Shown: positions 1-11,476 of the stretch, one piece after another | How positions within the stretch are numbered: the first letter of the stretch is position 1 | Layout of the letters: each line of letters starts with the position of its first letter | Origin: Clarkia xantiana subsp. parviflora | Lineage: Eukaryota; Streptophyta; Magnoliopsida; Myrtales; Onagraceae | Direction: 5' to 3' | Length of the DNA: 64,000 nucleotides | Assembly (NCBI GenBank): GCA_036873135.1 | Contig: JAPTYO010000008.1 | Location: 32,638,761 to 32,702,760 of the forward strand | Translations under genes and position numbers: made by a program | The notes under the pieces: model-generated | Told to the model about the DNA's origin: nothing | The model's input: only the letters and a program-made list of their open reading frames with translations | The model's database searches: none

Positions 1-888
1 CTTAGCCGGAATTTAATTGATGTCAAGAATGATGTGACTACTCCAAATTTACACCTCCATGAGCTCCTTCTTCAACAAGCAATGAGAGCTTCTTGGAAAA
101 CTATCAAGGGAGGATGTAAGCTAATGACTACTCTCTCTCCTAATTTTCACTAATAATGTCTACACCATGTGCTAAGAACTAAACTCATATCTATTTTCGT
201 ACAAGTCCCTAGCATCATGTATGAGCATGTTTACATCTCTCCTATGCTTACATTACATACATGCTCTCTAATGTTGCATGACGCGCTACGTACAATTATT
301 ATTGCATGTTGCGTACACATAGGCTATTATGCATGATATTATTTTTATATGTGCATGATTTTAACTTATGATTGATACATGATTATTTTTATAATCTAAT
401 TATGTATTGCATGTTTACATCATATTGCATGTTTACATCATATTACATGCTTACATCATTTTCTATGTTTACATCATGCTTCATGTTGACAAACATGCTT
501 TCCAATTTTATATTGCTCTAACTATTTTGCTTATTGCGCGATTACGTCATCCATGTGCTAGGTTGTCATCTCTATGTTAAAATCATGTTGCACGTTTACG
601 TCACGTACCATAATGACACCGCGTTGCATAATTATTTATTATTCCAAGTATCTCGCTTATTGCATGTTATTACGAATAGGTCGTTAATTGCACGTTGTTA
701 CATGTATACCGTCTGTTATGCTAACCTCGTGAACGGATTATGCACGTTCATCGAAAAAATAAAGATGGTTGAATTTGTGCTCTACGCACTCGATTGACAA
801 ACAGGCCACCCCTAAGGTCAGTGCCGAACCTAAATTGGACGAATATCCTATTTTAAATAGAGTCAAGCATGAGTTTTGAACCGCTACT
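1..888. other. No gene; AT-rich left edge, probably interior of a gypsy-type element
   Basis: I find no convincing coding frame. A short imperfect tandem repeat of a TTACATCATATTGCATG-like unit lies at about 405-500. The stretch ends at a polypurine tract followed by an LTR, so at least its right part is probably the decayed 3' interior of a gypsy-type retrotransposon whose body lies left of the window. The bases before the tract (AGTCAAG...ACTTGACTCGGGGGC) resemble those before the LTR at 15640. Confidence 0.4.
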
Positions 889-1488
889 TGACTCGGGGGC
901 AAGTGTTGGATATCAGTCCAATTCAAGTTCGTATTTACGTTTCGGACCTTGCAAACACGTCAGAACCACAAACGGATTTTACCGCAGTCACCCGGGGTCA
1001 AAACGGTCCGGATGCACACAGCACCTGGACCGGGACTTCCAGATTGCCAACTAGTACTGCGCGTTTACCCCTATTTTTACTAAGTATGAGAAGTTAGTGC
1101 GCACATAGCCAACCTCGATGTCGGTAAGAGTTTTCCGGTAAACCGACATTGAACAGCATAAAACCGGGTACGGCTCTCGGGTTTCCTATAAATAGGGACC
1201 TAGACCTCCCATTTAACAACTTAACTCGAAACTCTCCAGAATTGGCTGTTTGTGCTCCGACCTCTCTCTCTACACTTTCTCTCTCTAAGATCGTGACTTT
1301 AGCATCAGAGAAGGCTCAACTAGCACCACCCCCCTCTCCATGCTGGTTATCGCCCGTTATGCAGGACCTGGCGTATAGAAGATCGAGATAGGGGCCAAAG
1401 TCAGTTCGAGGTTCGAGGATTGAGATTCGTAAAGAGCAACCCGAGGTATCCCAAGTGGAATCGACCTCAACAACACACTTCAAGAAGA
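889..1488 (+). mobile_element. Gypsy-type 3' LTR (D) with polypurine tract
   Basis: A purine tract (ACTCGGGGGCAAG, about 891-903) is followed at 904 by TGTTGGATAT, the opening shared with the LTRs at 14018, 15640 and 49415. A TATA box (CCTATAAATAGGG, near 1188) and CT-rich leader with 'CTCTCTAAG' motifs match the U3/R layout of those LTRs. The right boundary is blurred: at about 1488 the sequence passes into copia copy A, aligning with 29230 onward. It is a diverged relative of families C and F, not a close copy. Confidence 0.65.
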
Positions 1489-2482
1489 ATAGTTCGTAAA
1501 CATAATGTTATAGTCAATCTATCAACATGTTCCAAATGGGATGGAAGGAGATGATTCACATTTATGTAAAACTGTGTTCCAATGAAATCGGTAAGACACA
1601 TCGCCATAAAAGCTATAGAATGATAATGAGTTAAATCATATCATCATGCGACATTGATGTGCTCATTAAACATGTATTTGGACCAAGAGTACGATAACTG
1701 CTCTTAGAAATACCTGTATAAGCTATGTAAAATGGTGTCGCGGTCGAACATGAGATATTACATATCTTGAGGACGAATTTCCAATGCATAGTCATTTTTC
1801 AAACTAATATAGTCTTGATCGAACCAAAGCAGGTTTACACTGACAATCAGGTCCCACTTACTTCGAGTGGGAGATTTTAACCGGCAACACCAGTGAATGA
1901 TATGGTAAATGACAATGAAACATTTTCATAGTAAGTCCAGTGGGAGGAATAAACCCTACCCTATAAAATCACTGTTCCCGGTGAGACGAATCGAGTAGAA
2001 CATGATATTCATATTGCTGAACCAGTAATGTCACAACTACCTATACCACCCATTGTTTCCTGTGGGAGTGGATCCGACCAACTTGGTTCCAGGTCCTAGT
2101 GATCGAGGAATTAATCTCGGAAGTATTACCCCGAGACCGAGAGGTTGTCCGAGGAAAATTGTAGGTAAAGGTTAACACACTGATCTTATTCCCAGTGGGA
2201 GTGATGCTCCGATATGAGGCATTATTCCGAGTGGGAGAAACTTTCAGACTCAAGATGGGATTAACTAGCCTAGACGAAAAGTCAAAGGCACACTCCTCCC
2301 TAAGAAGTGTCCCATCGAGAAGAGTGAAAATCTCACTCTAACGACTGTTGACGAGCATTGGAAAGGCCTCGAGTGGGGAAATGGAGGAAAATACTAAAAG
2401 AGAGAGATTCGTTAAATGAAAGTCATTATAGTCTATAGTTGATTTACCTGCTAACCACAGGGGCACAACGATACAGTGAGTC

Positions 2483-3887
2483 TTGAAAGAAGGCTCACCA
2501 CTAATGGAATATGTCGGGCGATACAAAGCTCGACTAATTGCGAAAGTATATACCCAACTTCACGGAGTGGACTTTGACAAAATAAACTCATCGACTGTGC
2601 GTAAAACCACGGTTAGGGCCATTTATGGTCCTGGTTTCAGGTCTCGATCTCGAGCTGCACCAAATGGATGTCAAGACCGCATTCCTCCACGGAAACGTGG
2701 AGGAAGAGATCTACATGGAGCAACCGGAGTGTTTCATTACTCCTGGTAACAAACGAAAAATTTGCAAACTCCATAGGTTCATCTATGGTCTTAAACAATC
2801 GTCTCGGCGATGGTACCGCATATTCCACGAGGAAATCGTAGGAAACAGATTCGTGAATCTTCACGAGGATCCTTGCGTGTATTATAAAACCTCCAGGTCT
2901 AAGTATTTCATCTTAACGTTATACATGGACGACATACTTATTGCCTCAAATGAGTATTATGAACAAGTCAAAGTCTTGGTTGGCATCTGTGTTCGAGATG
3001 ACAGACATGGGAGAAGCCACGTACATCTTAGGCATTAAAATTGCTAGAAATCGGGCTACCCAGAAATTATGTCTATCTCATGAAGCTTATATCAACAAAT
3101 TGTTGAAAATGTTCAGATTACAAGATGTCAAACCCATGGATACGCTAGTGGTGTTTGGGTGCGCACTGTCGAAACGTGACGGCCCTAAGAACCTGGCAGA
3201 GCGAGAACAGATGAAGGGTGCAGAGAATTTAAGAATGGTCAGTAGTCTCATGTACGCCATGCAATGCACCCGTCCGGACATCTGTTACGCCGTGGGCCTA
3301 GTAGCACAATTCAAATCAGATCCTAGCTATCAACATTTAAAGGCTAACGAATTATTCGTTATCTGAAAGGTACTGCCGACTATGCACTGTGCTATGAGGG
3401 CAAGACGTAAGAATTGACCGGTTACAGTGACGCTGACCATGGTGGCGATCCGGATGATCGTAAGTCCACCACAGGAGGAGTCTTTCTCCTTTCTAATGCC
3501 GCCATTTCATGGACGAGCAAGAAGCAAACCTGTGTCGCGCTGTCTACGATGGAATCAGATTTCGTTGCTCTCTCCAAAAATACACAGGAAGCGGTCTTGC
3601 TGAAAAGCTTTCTTACTACACTGCCTGGTGACAAAGACGTGAGTAAACCCGTCGTGGTACACTCTGACAGTTAGGCAGATATTGCGGCAGTTAAGAATCC
3701 AAAGTACCATAGTAAGACTAAACACATTGATGTGAAATATTTTTATTCTAAATCTATGGTAGAAGACAATACAATCACTTTGGAATACTTGTCCACTGAC
3801 AACATGGTTGCGGACCCATTAACTAAACCACTACGCAGGGAGACATTCGAAAAGCATGTAAAACTGCTTGGATTGCGTAGGGTTTAA
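2483..3887 (+). pseudogene. Copia reverse transcriptase and RNase H remnant (copy A)
   Basis: The product would copy element RNA into cDNA in the Ty1/copia cycle. Three frames carry it. The 2625-3038 frame has the RT block with HQMDVKTAFLHG, EEEIYMEQPE, IYGLKQ and the active-site box YMDD. The 2941-3366 frame has the thumb region ending at CTRPDICYAVG. The 3414-3674 frame has RNase H with YSDADHGGDPDDRKSTTGG and SWTSKKQT. The RNase H frame meets TAG at 3672-3674, at the glutamine expected in the DSQ-A motif, then continues to TKPLRRE and a natural end near 3887. At least two frameshifts and this stop make it inactive. Neighbours are the LTR-flanked non-coding parts of the same element. No protease or integrase is present. 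Confidence 0.9.
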
Positions 3888-4998
3888 AAGTGGCACTATC
3901 TGTGATAACATTTTGATAATTTAAAGTTACGTTTTTAATAAACGAGAGAATTTCAATCGTGTTTATGATCCATCAACGTCATAATGTTTGAATACATCAG
4001 ATTTACGGTCTATAAACTAAGTCGTAGGAGGACTCAATCATCTGCCTAACTATGTCGAATGTGGGCCTTACATAGTCACACAGGTACGCTCGTCTTGCGG
4101 TGGAGGGAGGCCTCTACCAAGCAAGGCTGGCTAAGAATCAGGGGGATAAACCTGATTACGCAAAACGATTATCTAGTCTCGATGTAACTCGACATGATCT
4201 TCGTTTGCAAATCGCCGTGATGAATTCCGTTCGTCATTAAACCACATTCTGGGCCAGATAAGAATCTGCGATAGCATGATTGACATATCGCATTCCTGTC
4301 AACTTAAAAGTTCAGGTATGCTATCGACGCGTGCTTCATACTACGCGTGCCATGTTCGACCACGGGGTCACAGCTTGGTTGTGCTAGATAAGAATCCTCG
4401 TGATTCTAATAGGCGCAAACTTCTTCACCTCGAGCGTGTGATTGATCTTGAGAGCCTTATGAAGAGGCGCCCGATGTATCCTCATGGAATCATAACTCAT
4501 ATCTAAGGTCAGGCTCAATGTTCGCTTCCCGGTGTACGAGCGTAGTGCTGAACAAAAAGGCCCAGTGACCACGTCTTTGGAAACCGGTTGTGTTTGACTA
4601 AGGATATGAGCAATGGGGATGGTCAAGTTCACCTGTAATTCACCGTCATTTGTATTCACTAGGTGACCACAAACCAGATATTAGTTGAAGGTTGTGAATA
4701 CTTGTACGGATGCCTTGGAGAAGTGTTCCTATGTTGAAACTAGGCAAATGGAGAATAAACAGTTGACCTAGGATACAGCGCACACTATATTGTTTATGAC
4801 AGGTTGATTGGAGAAAGGAAATAAACGTTCCGCGGGCGCTACAACACTCCTAACAAATGAGTAGCACGATGTCCGTCGTGTTCGCCGGTCGCACGGAAAT
4901 TCTCGTATGAACTATTCGGAAGAAAGGGAGAGATCGAAGGAGTGAAATGTTGATGCAGATTTAGACGACAATACATTAACAGGAACCCTCCCATTCAG
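3888..4998 (+). other. Copia A 3' untranslated region
   Basis: This non-coding stretch aligns with 31656-32775 in copy B, including AGTCGTAGGAGGAC and GTCTTGCGGTGGAGGGAGG. Short open frames here are not conserved between the two copies, so I call no gene. Confidence 0.75.
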
Positions 4999-5010
4999 GC
5001 GAGTGGGAGC
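4999..5010 (+). promoter_or_regulatory. Polypurine tract of copia A
   Basis: GCGAGTGGGAGC lies directly before the LTR start. The same twelve bases precede the LTR of copy B at 32776-32787, as expected for the plus-strand primer of reverse transcription. Confidence 0.7.
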
Positions 5011-5607
5011 TGTAAGCATATGGTGATGGGCATCGTAAATGGGAGCCCATTATATGTATATGTTACCTAAGAAAACTGGGTAAATGTCACATTAGGACAT
5101 TGAGCCAGACCCAAATTCCATTTGACATGAGAGGCCCAAAATATGGGCCTCCCTATACATAGTGGCCGACCGAAATAGTATTGGTGGGTAAAGTGGACTT
5201 TTGTCCACTTTACTCCTCCTATATAAAGAGGGTGTTAGGGGTTTTATTAGGTTAATCCTTAATTCCTCCTCAGAGTGTTTTAGAGAGAAAAACCCTCCCC
5301 CATAAAACCCTAAGCTCGGCTGAACCTCACCACCACAGGTTGTCCAATTTGCCTTCGAGCAAACACTCCGTAGATCCGTCCCTGTCAAGAATCGATCTGA
5401 GGCTTTGCTGTGGAGAATATACCGCGTAGGGCTTCCTTAAAAAGAACTTCTACGGGTGCCGACTGGAGGACCGTGAACTCCATGCTACAGGATCTTGGGA
5501 CTACGGATTACGACTGAGGTATGTGCGAATCTTCCGCTGCGTAATATCGATTACTAGCATGTACCATGTTTATAGTATCCGTAGTGATTACTCCCCGTAA
5601 TCTAACA
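5011..5607 (+). repeat. Copia A 3' LTR
   Basis: 597 bp, starting TGTAAGCATATG and ending TCTAACA. It matches the LTR at 32788-33387 and the partial LTR at 16186-16609. A TATA-like box (CCTATATAAAGAG) lies near 5218-5230. Confidence 0.9.
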
Positions 5608-5985
5608 CTTAATGCGCACTCACTACAGGGGCAAATTCTACACTTACTGCGTACCAACTACGAAAACAAATCGCATACTTACTGCATACCCGCCTGAGGC
5701 AAATTTTTATACTTAGTCATTTTTTCGCAAAGGAACCAACCACCGCGCCTAAAATTAGATGTATCCTTTACGGTAGTAATTTTATACTTAGCCAAATTCA
5801 AAGGGAACCTACACCCGACATTCGCTACAGTAACATTTCTACACCTATCCAATTTTTTGATTACAGGTTACACGTGAGAAAATGAATGATTCGACAACCG
5901 ATTTAAAGGGAGTTGCCACCCTTTTTACTCAAAAAGGTTTAGTCTTTTTCTCGAGAAAATTTCTCACTGTCAACACCTAAGGTAA
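5608..5985. other. No gene seen
   Basis: Repetitive-looking text with recurring 'TACTTACTGCGTACC' and 'TTTTATACTTAG' phrases, but no ORF or recognisable terminus. Confidence 0.4.
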
Positions 5986-6318
5986 TCATTTACCTAACAC
6001 TCAAAGTTTAAATAATTTTGATATAACCATGCTTTGCAATGTTTTGATCATATGACAAGGAAAAATGATGAACCAATTTGTCGGTAAACCTTTTTCCGAC
6101 ATAAAATAAATTTTGTCGGAAAAATGCTTACATTTGCCGAACAAAAATTAAAAATTTCGTTGTTAAAAACTTGTTTTTCCGATGGATAATTTTACCGTCG
6201 GCAAAAAAAAAAAAAAAAACCTACAAAAACAAATTTTCGACGGTAAATTGAGTTTTACCGACGACTTTTTGCTGACGGGAATAATTTCCATCAGTAAAAC
6301 CGGGATTTCCAATAGTGC
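5986..6318. mobile_element. CACTA-like terminus with subterminal repeats
   Basis: The right edge reads GGATTTCCAATAGTG, which is CACTATTGGAAATCC on the other strand. Inside are repeated, partly inverted TTCCGAC / TACCGACGG / CGTCGGCAAA units and an A-run. Spm/CACTA transposons have this organisation: a CACTA end plus subterminal transposase-binding repeats. I could not find a matching left end, so this is probably a fragment. Confidence 0.5.
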
Positions 6319-7204
6319 AATGCAAAAAATACGGGAAAAGATCAAACCTTAGAAGAAATCGAGGTCGACACCCACAAAAACGAGCCGAACCCGCTCTAAA
6401 GAAACCGGTTCAACCAAGTTTAATCGAAGCTCGCTGGAGCTCCTACGCCACTCGCCGTAATCCACCCGCACCTCTGCCCTGGGCCATGCCGGGCTGTCAC
6501 CGAATTCCTCGCCGCTCCCCAAGTCGCGGATTAAGCTCTTATCCACCCAGCTCGCCCGCCGGAGCTCCTCCCCTGCTAATGCCGTCATCCCGAACTACTG
6601 TCGTGCGCTCCACCGTGTGCTTCGCCGTGCGCCTCCTTTACTCAGCCGGGCCGAATTCCGGCTCGGTTCGGTCCATAGACCACTATATGAAACCTTCCAT
6701 GATTGATTGCTTGATTGTCTAGAAAAATTGTGAAGGACTCTCTTTTATAATAAACAATTAGGGTTTTTTCCATCACCCCCTTTCATCCACCATTGGATTA
6801 AAAAGTTGTGATCAATTGGCTCTAATTAAAAGTGATTTATATCTTTATTCACATCAATAGTCACCTATAGTGATTCTATACTTAGTGAAATATTTCAAAA
6901 GTTTTTACATCCATGTGCATCCTATACATCATGACCTAAAATTATGACATGCTTATATCTAATTATTTCCGTGTTTATGATCACATGATATTCGTACATG
7001 TAAGTATGACACGTACGCACTTGGACACGTACAAGCATGACACGTGCCGTTTTGATATCACTTGCCTATTCATGATTAATATTTTTGACATACCCACATT
7101 TGCTTATCCGTCAATGACTTTGCTAATATCTACATCTTCTTTCTCCCGAGTATCAGAGAAAACAACATCGTTCTACTTACAGGTGCCGACATCGGTGTTA
7201 CTGT
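6319..7204. other. Unrecognised sequence; one open frame of unknown meaning
   Basis: A 135-codon plus-strand frame lies at 6315-6722, rich in R, P and S. It has no recognisable domain and its composition fits GC-rich non-coding DNA. The rest is AT-rich without signals. I do not support a gene here. Confidence 0.3.
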
Positions 7205-7590
7205 AAAGGTAGTAAAAATAGTTAACTTAATTGGGTGTATCTCTCATCTAAAAAATAGAGTCAAGTAAGGAATAAACCATTACTTGCTAATTAAGTGTGA
7301 TTATGAGGGTAATATTATCTTTTACCATCTTAATCCTTTTGAACTCTATGAATAGGACTCATGGGTTCTCATTTGAATGTAACTTGATTTTTCATAACTT
7401 TGAGCTCTCCATTCTCTCTACTTTCTCTCTCTAAAGTTGTATACTTACTAAAGCACCGGAGAAGGTTCGCCGGATGCCCCCCCCCCCCCCCCCGGCGCTC
7501 CCTTCGAAGGCTCGACGAAATTCGGAATTCGACGTCAACGTTCAACTATTTGAAGACTTCGACGATCAAACCCAAATAGTAATGATGCTG
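7205..7590 (+). repeat. Diverged gypsy-type LTR remnant
   Basis: The phrase AGAGTCAAGTAAGGAATAAACC near 7257 resembles the sequence just before the polypurine tract at 15627. Downstream, a CT-rich leader ('CTCTCTCTAAAGTTG...TACTTACTAAAGCACCGGAGAAGG') and a C-run of about 17 bases match the U3/R/U5 organisation of LTRs C, D and F. Boundaries are uncertain. Confidence 0.45.
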
Positions 7591-8325
7591 AGATCCTACC
7601 AAAGACTTTGTAAATAAATCAACAAGCTATTTTTTGGCTGCACAAAACCCTTAACAAAAAACCACGTATAAAATGACTACATTTGAAGCTTTTTATATGG
7701 CTGCCTTATTGTCACAATATATTATATTAGAATAGGTTTATCATGCTTAAAACCCAATACATTCATGAATCTACTAAGTCATATTAATCAAGTTAAAGTC
7801 TTACCCATACTGGTGTATTCAACATCAACAGAAAAACGAGAGACAATTTCTTATTTCCTATCATTACCAAAAACATGTAAATTCCCAATATGAACACTAT
7901 AGCCAAAAATTGATTTTCTATGCCCTATATTACCGCCTCAGTTAGAATCACAAAAGGAAATAAGAGTAGTGACATAACATAAGAATATGATAATAATACT
8001 CACCTACGACTACTTGGCTTACCTTTAACATACTTGATTACACGAAGAGCTGCATGGTAATGAGAAATTTTAGGTTCTTGAAGAATTTAATCAAATATTA
8101 CACACAAAATGACAAAATGAGATGTATGGCCCGTCATTGTCAAATAATACAATTTACCAATTAGCCTCATTTAAGAACTCAAATAATCTAATTAAGGCAA
8201 CATCATCAACATTCGCTTTTAAATGTTTATCACATTGCATAATGGTGAGTTTAAGGTTTTAGTCCATCAGAATTCTAACAGGTTTATAACAAAACAACCC
8301 AGCTTCAGAAACCCCATAGCATATT
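7591..8325 (-). pseudogene. Antisense copia RT/RNase H remnant
   Basis: No long ORF survives, but minus-strand reading with frame changes gives a series of copia pol signatures in the right order: PVRIPMD, FLQEPKISHYHAALRV, IKYVKGKP, GHRKSIFGYS, CDNKAAI and LVDLFTKSL. These correspond to the RT thumb, the connection and the RNase H domain of Ty1/copia elements. Multiple stops and indels show it is old. No LTR was found attached. It is unrelated to copies A and B at sequence level and reads closer to element H. Confidence 0.7.
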
Positions 8326-8330
8326 TTCTT

Positions 8331-8990
8331 GGGTTAAAGAGTCCTTTGGTGCCATATGTTTGATAGAAAATGGCTTTTGATATAATATCTTTTTTTATAG
8401 GCTTTTAGTGTCATATGTTCGCAATTTGTAGCATTTTAGTGCATCCGTTAACTTTCAGTTAATTTGGCCCGTTAAGTGGCACATCCAACATTCTGAATGA
8501 TATATGACATTATATATTTCTAATTTACATAAAATATTATATAACAAGTTAATCAACAATAATATTAATATGTTATTTTAATATATTAATTTAAAAAATA
8601 AGTGTTCTATCCAAGAATATTACGGTGAAAGAGTTTTTTTGTGTGATAGGTTTGCCCAAAGTTGGCTTTTGGTGCCATATCTTTTTTTTTTAGACTTTCG
8701 GAGCATGCGTTAACTTTCGTTTAATTTGGTTGGTTAAGTGGAACATGCAAGTCACGGGACTTGCCTTATACTTTTGATTTTATTCAATTTGACCTTTAAT
8801 ACATCCTTAACTTTTATTTTATTTAATTTAATACTAAAATTTCCAAATCAAACCACTTGACTCTGTGCATCTAGCTCAGACCTAGCTTAAGGCTAGGTCC
8901 GACCCTATTGAATTACCCTGATCCAGGGGAACCGGACAGGGTCTGGCTAGGTTAATTGAGACCTAACCAATTGAAGGCCAGTTAATTCTT
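8331..8990. mobile_element. Fragments of the foldback family seen whole at 35173
   Basis: It begins with GGGTTAAAGAGTCCTTTGGTGCC and later has GTTAAGTGGAACATGCAAGTCACG, TTTTATTTTATTTAATTTA and CTTAAGGCTAGGTCCGACC. These match, in order, the left arm and inner part of the element at 35173-36020. The right arm is not recognisable. Confidence 0.5.
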
Positions 8991-9291
8991 TGATGATGCG
9001 TTCCTTCAACTTGACATTCCCTTCCTAAATAAAATACCTACCATCCAAAATTAGTATTTAATGAATCTCAATTAATTATGTAATTAATTAGAGAGTATCT
9101 AAGGTAAGGAGACCCCCTTAAAACGCAAGAAAATAGAAGTCAATCTCATAATGACACTTCACCATTTCTCCTAATTTTTTGTAGAGTGCATCACGTGTGA
9201 TTTTTTCACATGCTTAAGTATGTAAACGTTTATTTTGGACATTTTTTAAAATCTAGTTAACTTTACTTGATTTTTAGATACATATATATTA

Positions 9292-10005
9292 GGGTTAAAG
9301 AGTCTTTTGGTGCCATATGTTTGGCCACTGTTGGCTTTTGGTGTCACATGCTTTATTTTGTAGGCTTTTGGTTCCTCATGTTTTATTTTGTATGCTTTTG
9401 GTGCCACATGCTTGCATTTTATGGACTTTTTTGGTGCTTCCGTTAGTCAACGGTTAAGTTTGACAATTAAATAGTATTATTTTATTCAATGTAGTCACTA
9501 ATCTTTTTCCGACCACCGCCCAAAATAATCTGGCCACCACACAAAGCCGCCAGCGCTTCTCAAGGCCGCCAGAACACACTCAAGGTCGCCGAAACCCATC
9601 CAAACCCACCGGTGACCACCAATCGGGGACGGACGGCTCCGATTAGAGCTATCAGGGCCACCGAGGGCCCATATCGGAGCCACAAAGCTCTGATCGGTGG
9701 AGCTCTGTGGCCCAGACCGGAGCCACAAAGCTCCATATCGGATCTTAGTGACTCAGGCCGGGGCCACAGAGCTCTGATCGGAGCTTAGTGGCTTCGATGG
9801 GCCCTTGGGGCCTAGTCGGGGCCGGACGGCTCTATTCCGGCACCGATTGGTGGCCAACGGTGGGCTTGGATGGATTCTGGCGGCCTTGAGAGGTGGCCGG
9901 CGGCCTTGTTTAGTGGCCGGAATATTTTGTCCAGTGGCCGGAAAAAGATTATGGACTAAATTGAATAAAATAAAACTATTTAACGGTCAAACTTAACCGA
10001 AAACG
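9292..10005. mobile_element. Foldback (Mutator-like) element with GC-rich core
   Basis: The left end is GGGTTAAAGAGTCTTTTGGTGCC. The arms at about 9450-9560 and 9890-10000 are inverted repeats: TTATTTTATTCAAT...CTAATCTTTTTCCG pairs with CCGGAAAAAGATTATGG...ATTGAATAAAATAA. The core (9560-9890) repeats GGAGCCACAAAGCTC-like phrases and gives spurious GC-rich frames. The right terminus is eroded, so a target-site duplication could not be confirmed. Confidence 0.55.
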
Positions 10006-10343
10006 CATTTTTGTATCCGACTATTTTACAAGAACATCTTATTTAAGATAAGATAATTTTCAATAGTTTTGTGATTTTTTTTTTAAACCCTATTGAGACG
10101 GGTGAACACTAAAGAGTAAATGTGTTAAATAAATTTTTTTTTTTCTAAAACTCTATTGGACGGGTGAACCCTAGAGGGTAAATGTGTTTTAACAATTATA
10201 TGATATTCATTTCTAAAAACCTATTAATTAGGTGAAAAGTTTGGTCGGATGAACCTTAAATTATAAATGAGTATATAAGTATTCTAATGTTATAATAAAC
10301 TATATTATTATGTAAATATTATATAGGAAAAAATAGTATTAAT
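10006..10343. other. No gene; AT-rich spacer
   Basis: It holds two near-copies of a phrase with 'CCCTATTGAGACGGGTGAACACTAAAGAGTAAATG', spaced about 65 bases apart, and otherwise nothing recognisable. Confidence 0.5.
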
Positions 10344-11476
10344 CAGTGTTATCAGAACCGGACCGGGGGTCGAACCGGCTAGGTCACCGGTTCCCGGTCC
10401 GGACGGTCCGACCCGGTTCGAACCCAGTTCGACCGTTTTATGCTATAAAGGACAGAATTTAGCAGTAGCAGCATCTTCAAAGTTCAAACCCATCATTCTC
10501 AAATCTATTTGGCAAACAAAACTCCTCACATCTTCAAATCCATCCTCTCGTTACCCTCCCTCTCTCTCCATGCTTTGACCTCACCACCCTCTCTCTCTCT
10601 CCCTCAGGCAGCAGCATTTAGAATATGGAAGGGTATGAAAAATTAAAGTAACACGGAAAATACGAAAAGAAAAGGGCACACAGAAGACGGGGGAAAAGAA
10701 AAGAAAGTGGAGAGAGAAAGAAAGAGGATTAAGAACTTTCAAAATTTGAGAAAAGCTTCCGATTCTTCAGCATCTCCCCGGTCTCTTCCTCGCCTCATCG
10801 GATTCTCGCCGGTGGGATCCTCCTTGTCCTTCGGTGGCACCGCTGAACCTGCTTGCGCTGGTGAATCTGGCCGGGGATGGCAGAACAGCCACTGCAAGTA
10901 CTCCACTTCATCAAGGATTCCATCGTCATTCCGATCACATAGTCCGGCTCGTTGATCAGGAACAACGGCCGTGACATGGCCGTCAGGGCGAATTACTTGC
11001 TGGAGAAGCCTAAGAGGATCGTCCGGACGGTCTTCTTCGTAGTGGCCATGGCAAAAGCGGACGGCGTCAAGAACGTGGCGGCGAGACGTGTCGAGGCGAT
11101 CCGAGGTGGAGGAGGCAGATCTGTGCCTAATAGAGAGGAACTAGGTTGGTGTTGAAAGGATTGTTCCAGCTGCGTGCCTAAAGGATTCTCTCGCCGGTGA
11201 TGAAGTGTAGGGGATGGCAGTGAACGAAGGCGGCGGCTGTGGACTTGGTCTAGGGTTGAACAAATGTGTTAGATTTTTTTTTTTTTTTTTAAAGTGGGAT
11301 AATATCGGACCGGCGAACCGTGCGGTCCGCTTAGAACCGCCCGGTTCGCAGAAAACCGGACTTGCAAACCGGGTTCGCTTACATCCTCCGGATTTCTTTG
11401 AACCGGACCGCTAGGGGCTCCGGTTCCGGTTCGAACCCGGTCGGACCGCCGGTCCGGTCCGGTTTTGATAACACTG
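10344..11476. mobile_element. Non-autonomous hAT element, 1133 bp
   Basis: The ends are inverted: CAGTGTTATCAGAACCGGAC on the left and, read from the right, CAGTGTTATCAAAACCGGAC. A perfect 8-bp target-site duplication GTATTAAT flanks it at 10336-10343 and 11477-11484, the size typical of hAT. Subterminal regions repeat CCGGTCCGG / CCGGTTCG motifs. No transposase is present. The interior (about 10450-11260) is unlike the ends and looks like acquired genic sequence. Confidence 0.9.
10795..11060 (-). pseudogene. EF-hand-like fragment carried in the hAT element
   Basis: On the minus strand, one frame reads a loop DRNDDGILDEVE followed by YLQWLF. Acidic or amide groups fall at positions 1, 3, 5 and 12, glycine at 6 and a hydrophobic residue at 8, exactly the pattern of a calcium-binding EF-hand. 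Upstream in the same frame are HYEEDRPDDPLRLLQQ and RPDGHVTAVV. There is no start codon, stop or intron that would define a gene. The likely reading is a host gene piece captured by the transposon, but the resemblance rests on a single motif. Confidence 0.4.

Larger units (their letters stand above)
1489..5607 (+). mobile_element. Copia retrotransposon copy A, 5' truncated
   Basis: It matches copy B (29230-33387) along its whole length: about 1 kb of non-coding leader to pol, RT, RNase H, a 1.1 kb 3' untranslated region, a purine tract and the 3' LTR. The 5' LTR, gag and start are missing. The left end abuts LTR D. The 3' LTR runs 5011-5607 (597 bp, TG...CA). Because the 5' end is lost no target-site duplication can be tested. 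Confidence 0.85.

Noticed and set aside
5624..6318. Possible complete CACTA element from CACTACAGGGG (about 5624) to CCAATAGTG (6318)
   Set aside because: Beyond CACTA the two ends do not match (CACTACAGGG versus CACTATTGGA), and the left side has no subterminal repeats.
6315..6722. 135-codon plus-strand frame
   Set aside because: Biased composition, no domain, overlaps a CACTA-like end at its start; not enough to call a gene.
9498..9996. GC-rich frames of 63-76 codons on both strands
   Set aside because: They fall in the core and arms of a foldback transposon; the similarity between them reflects the inverted repeat.
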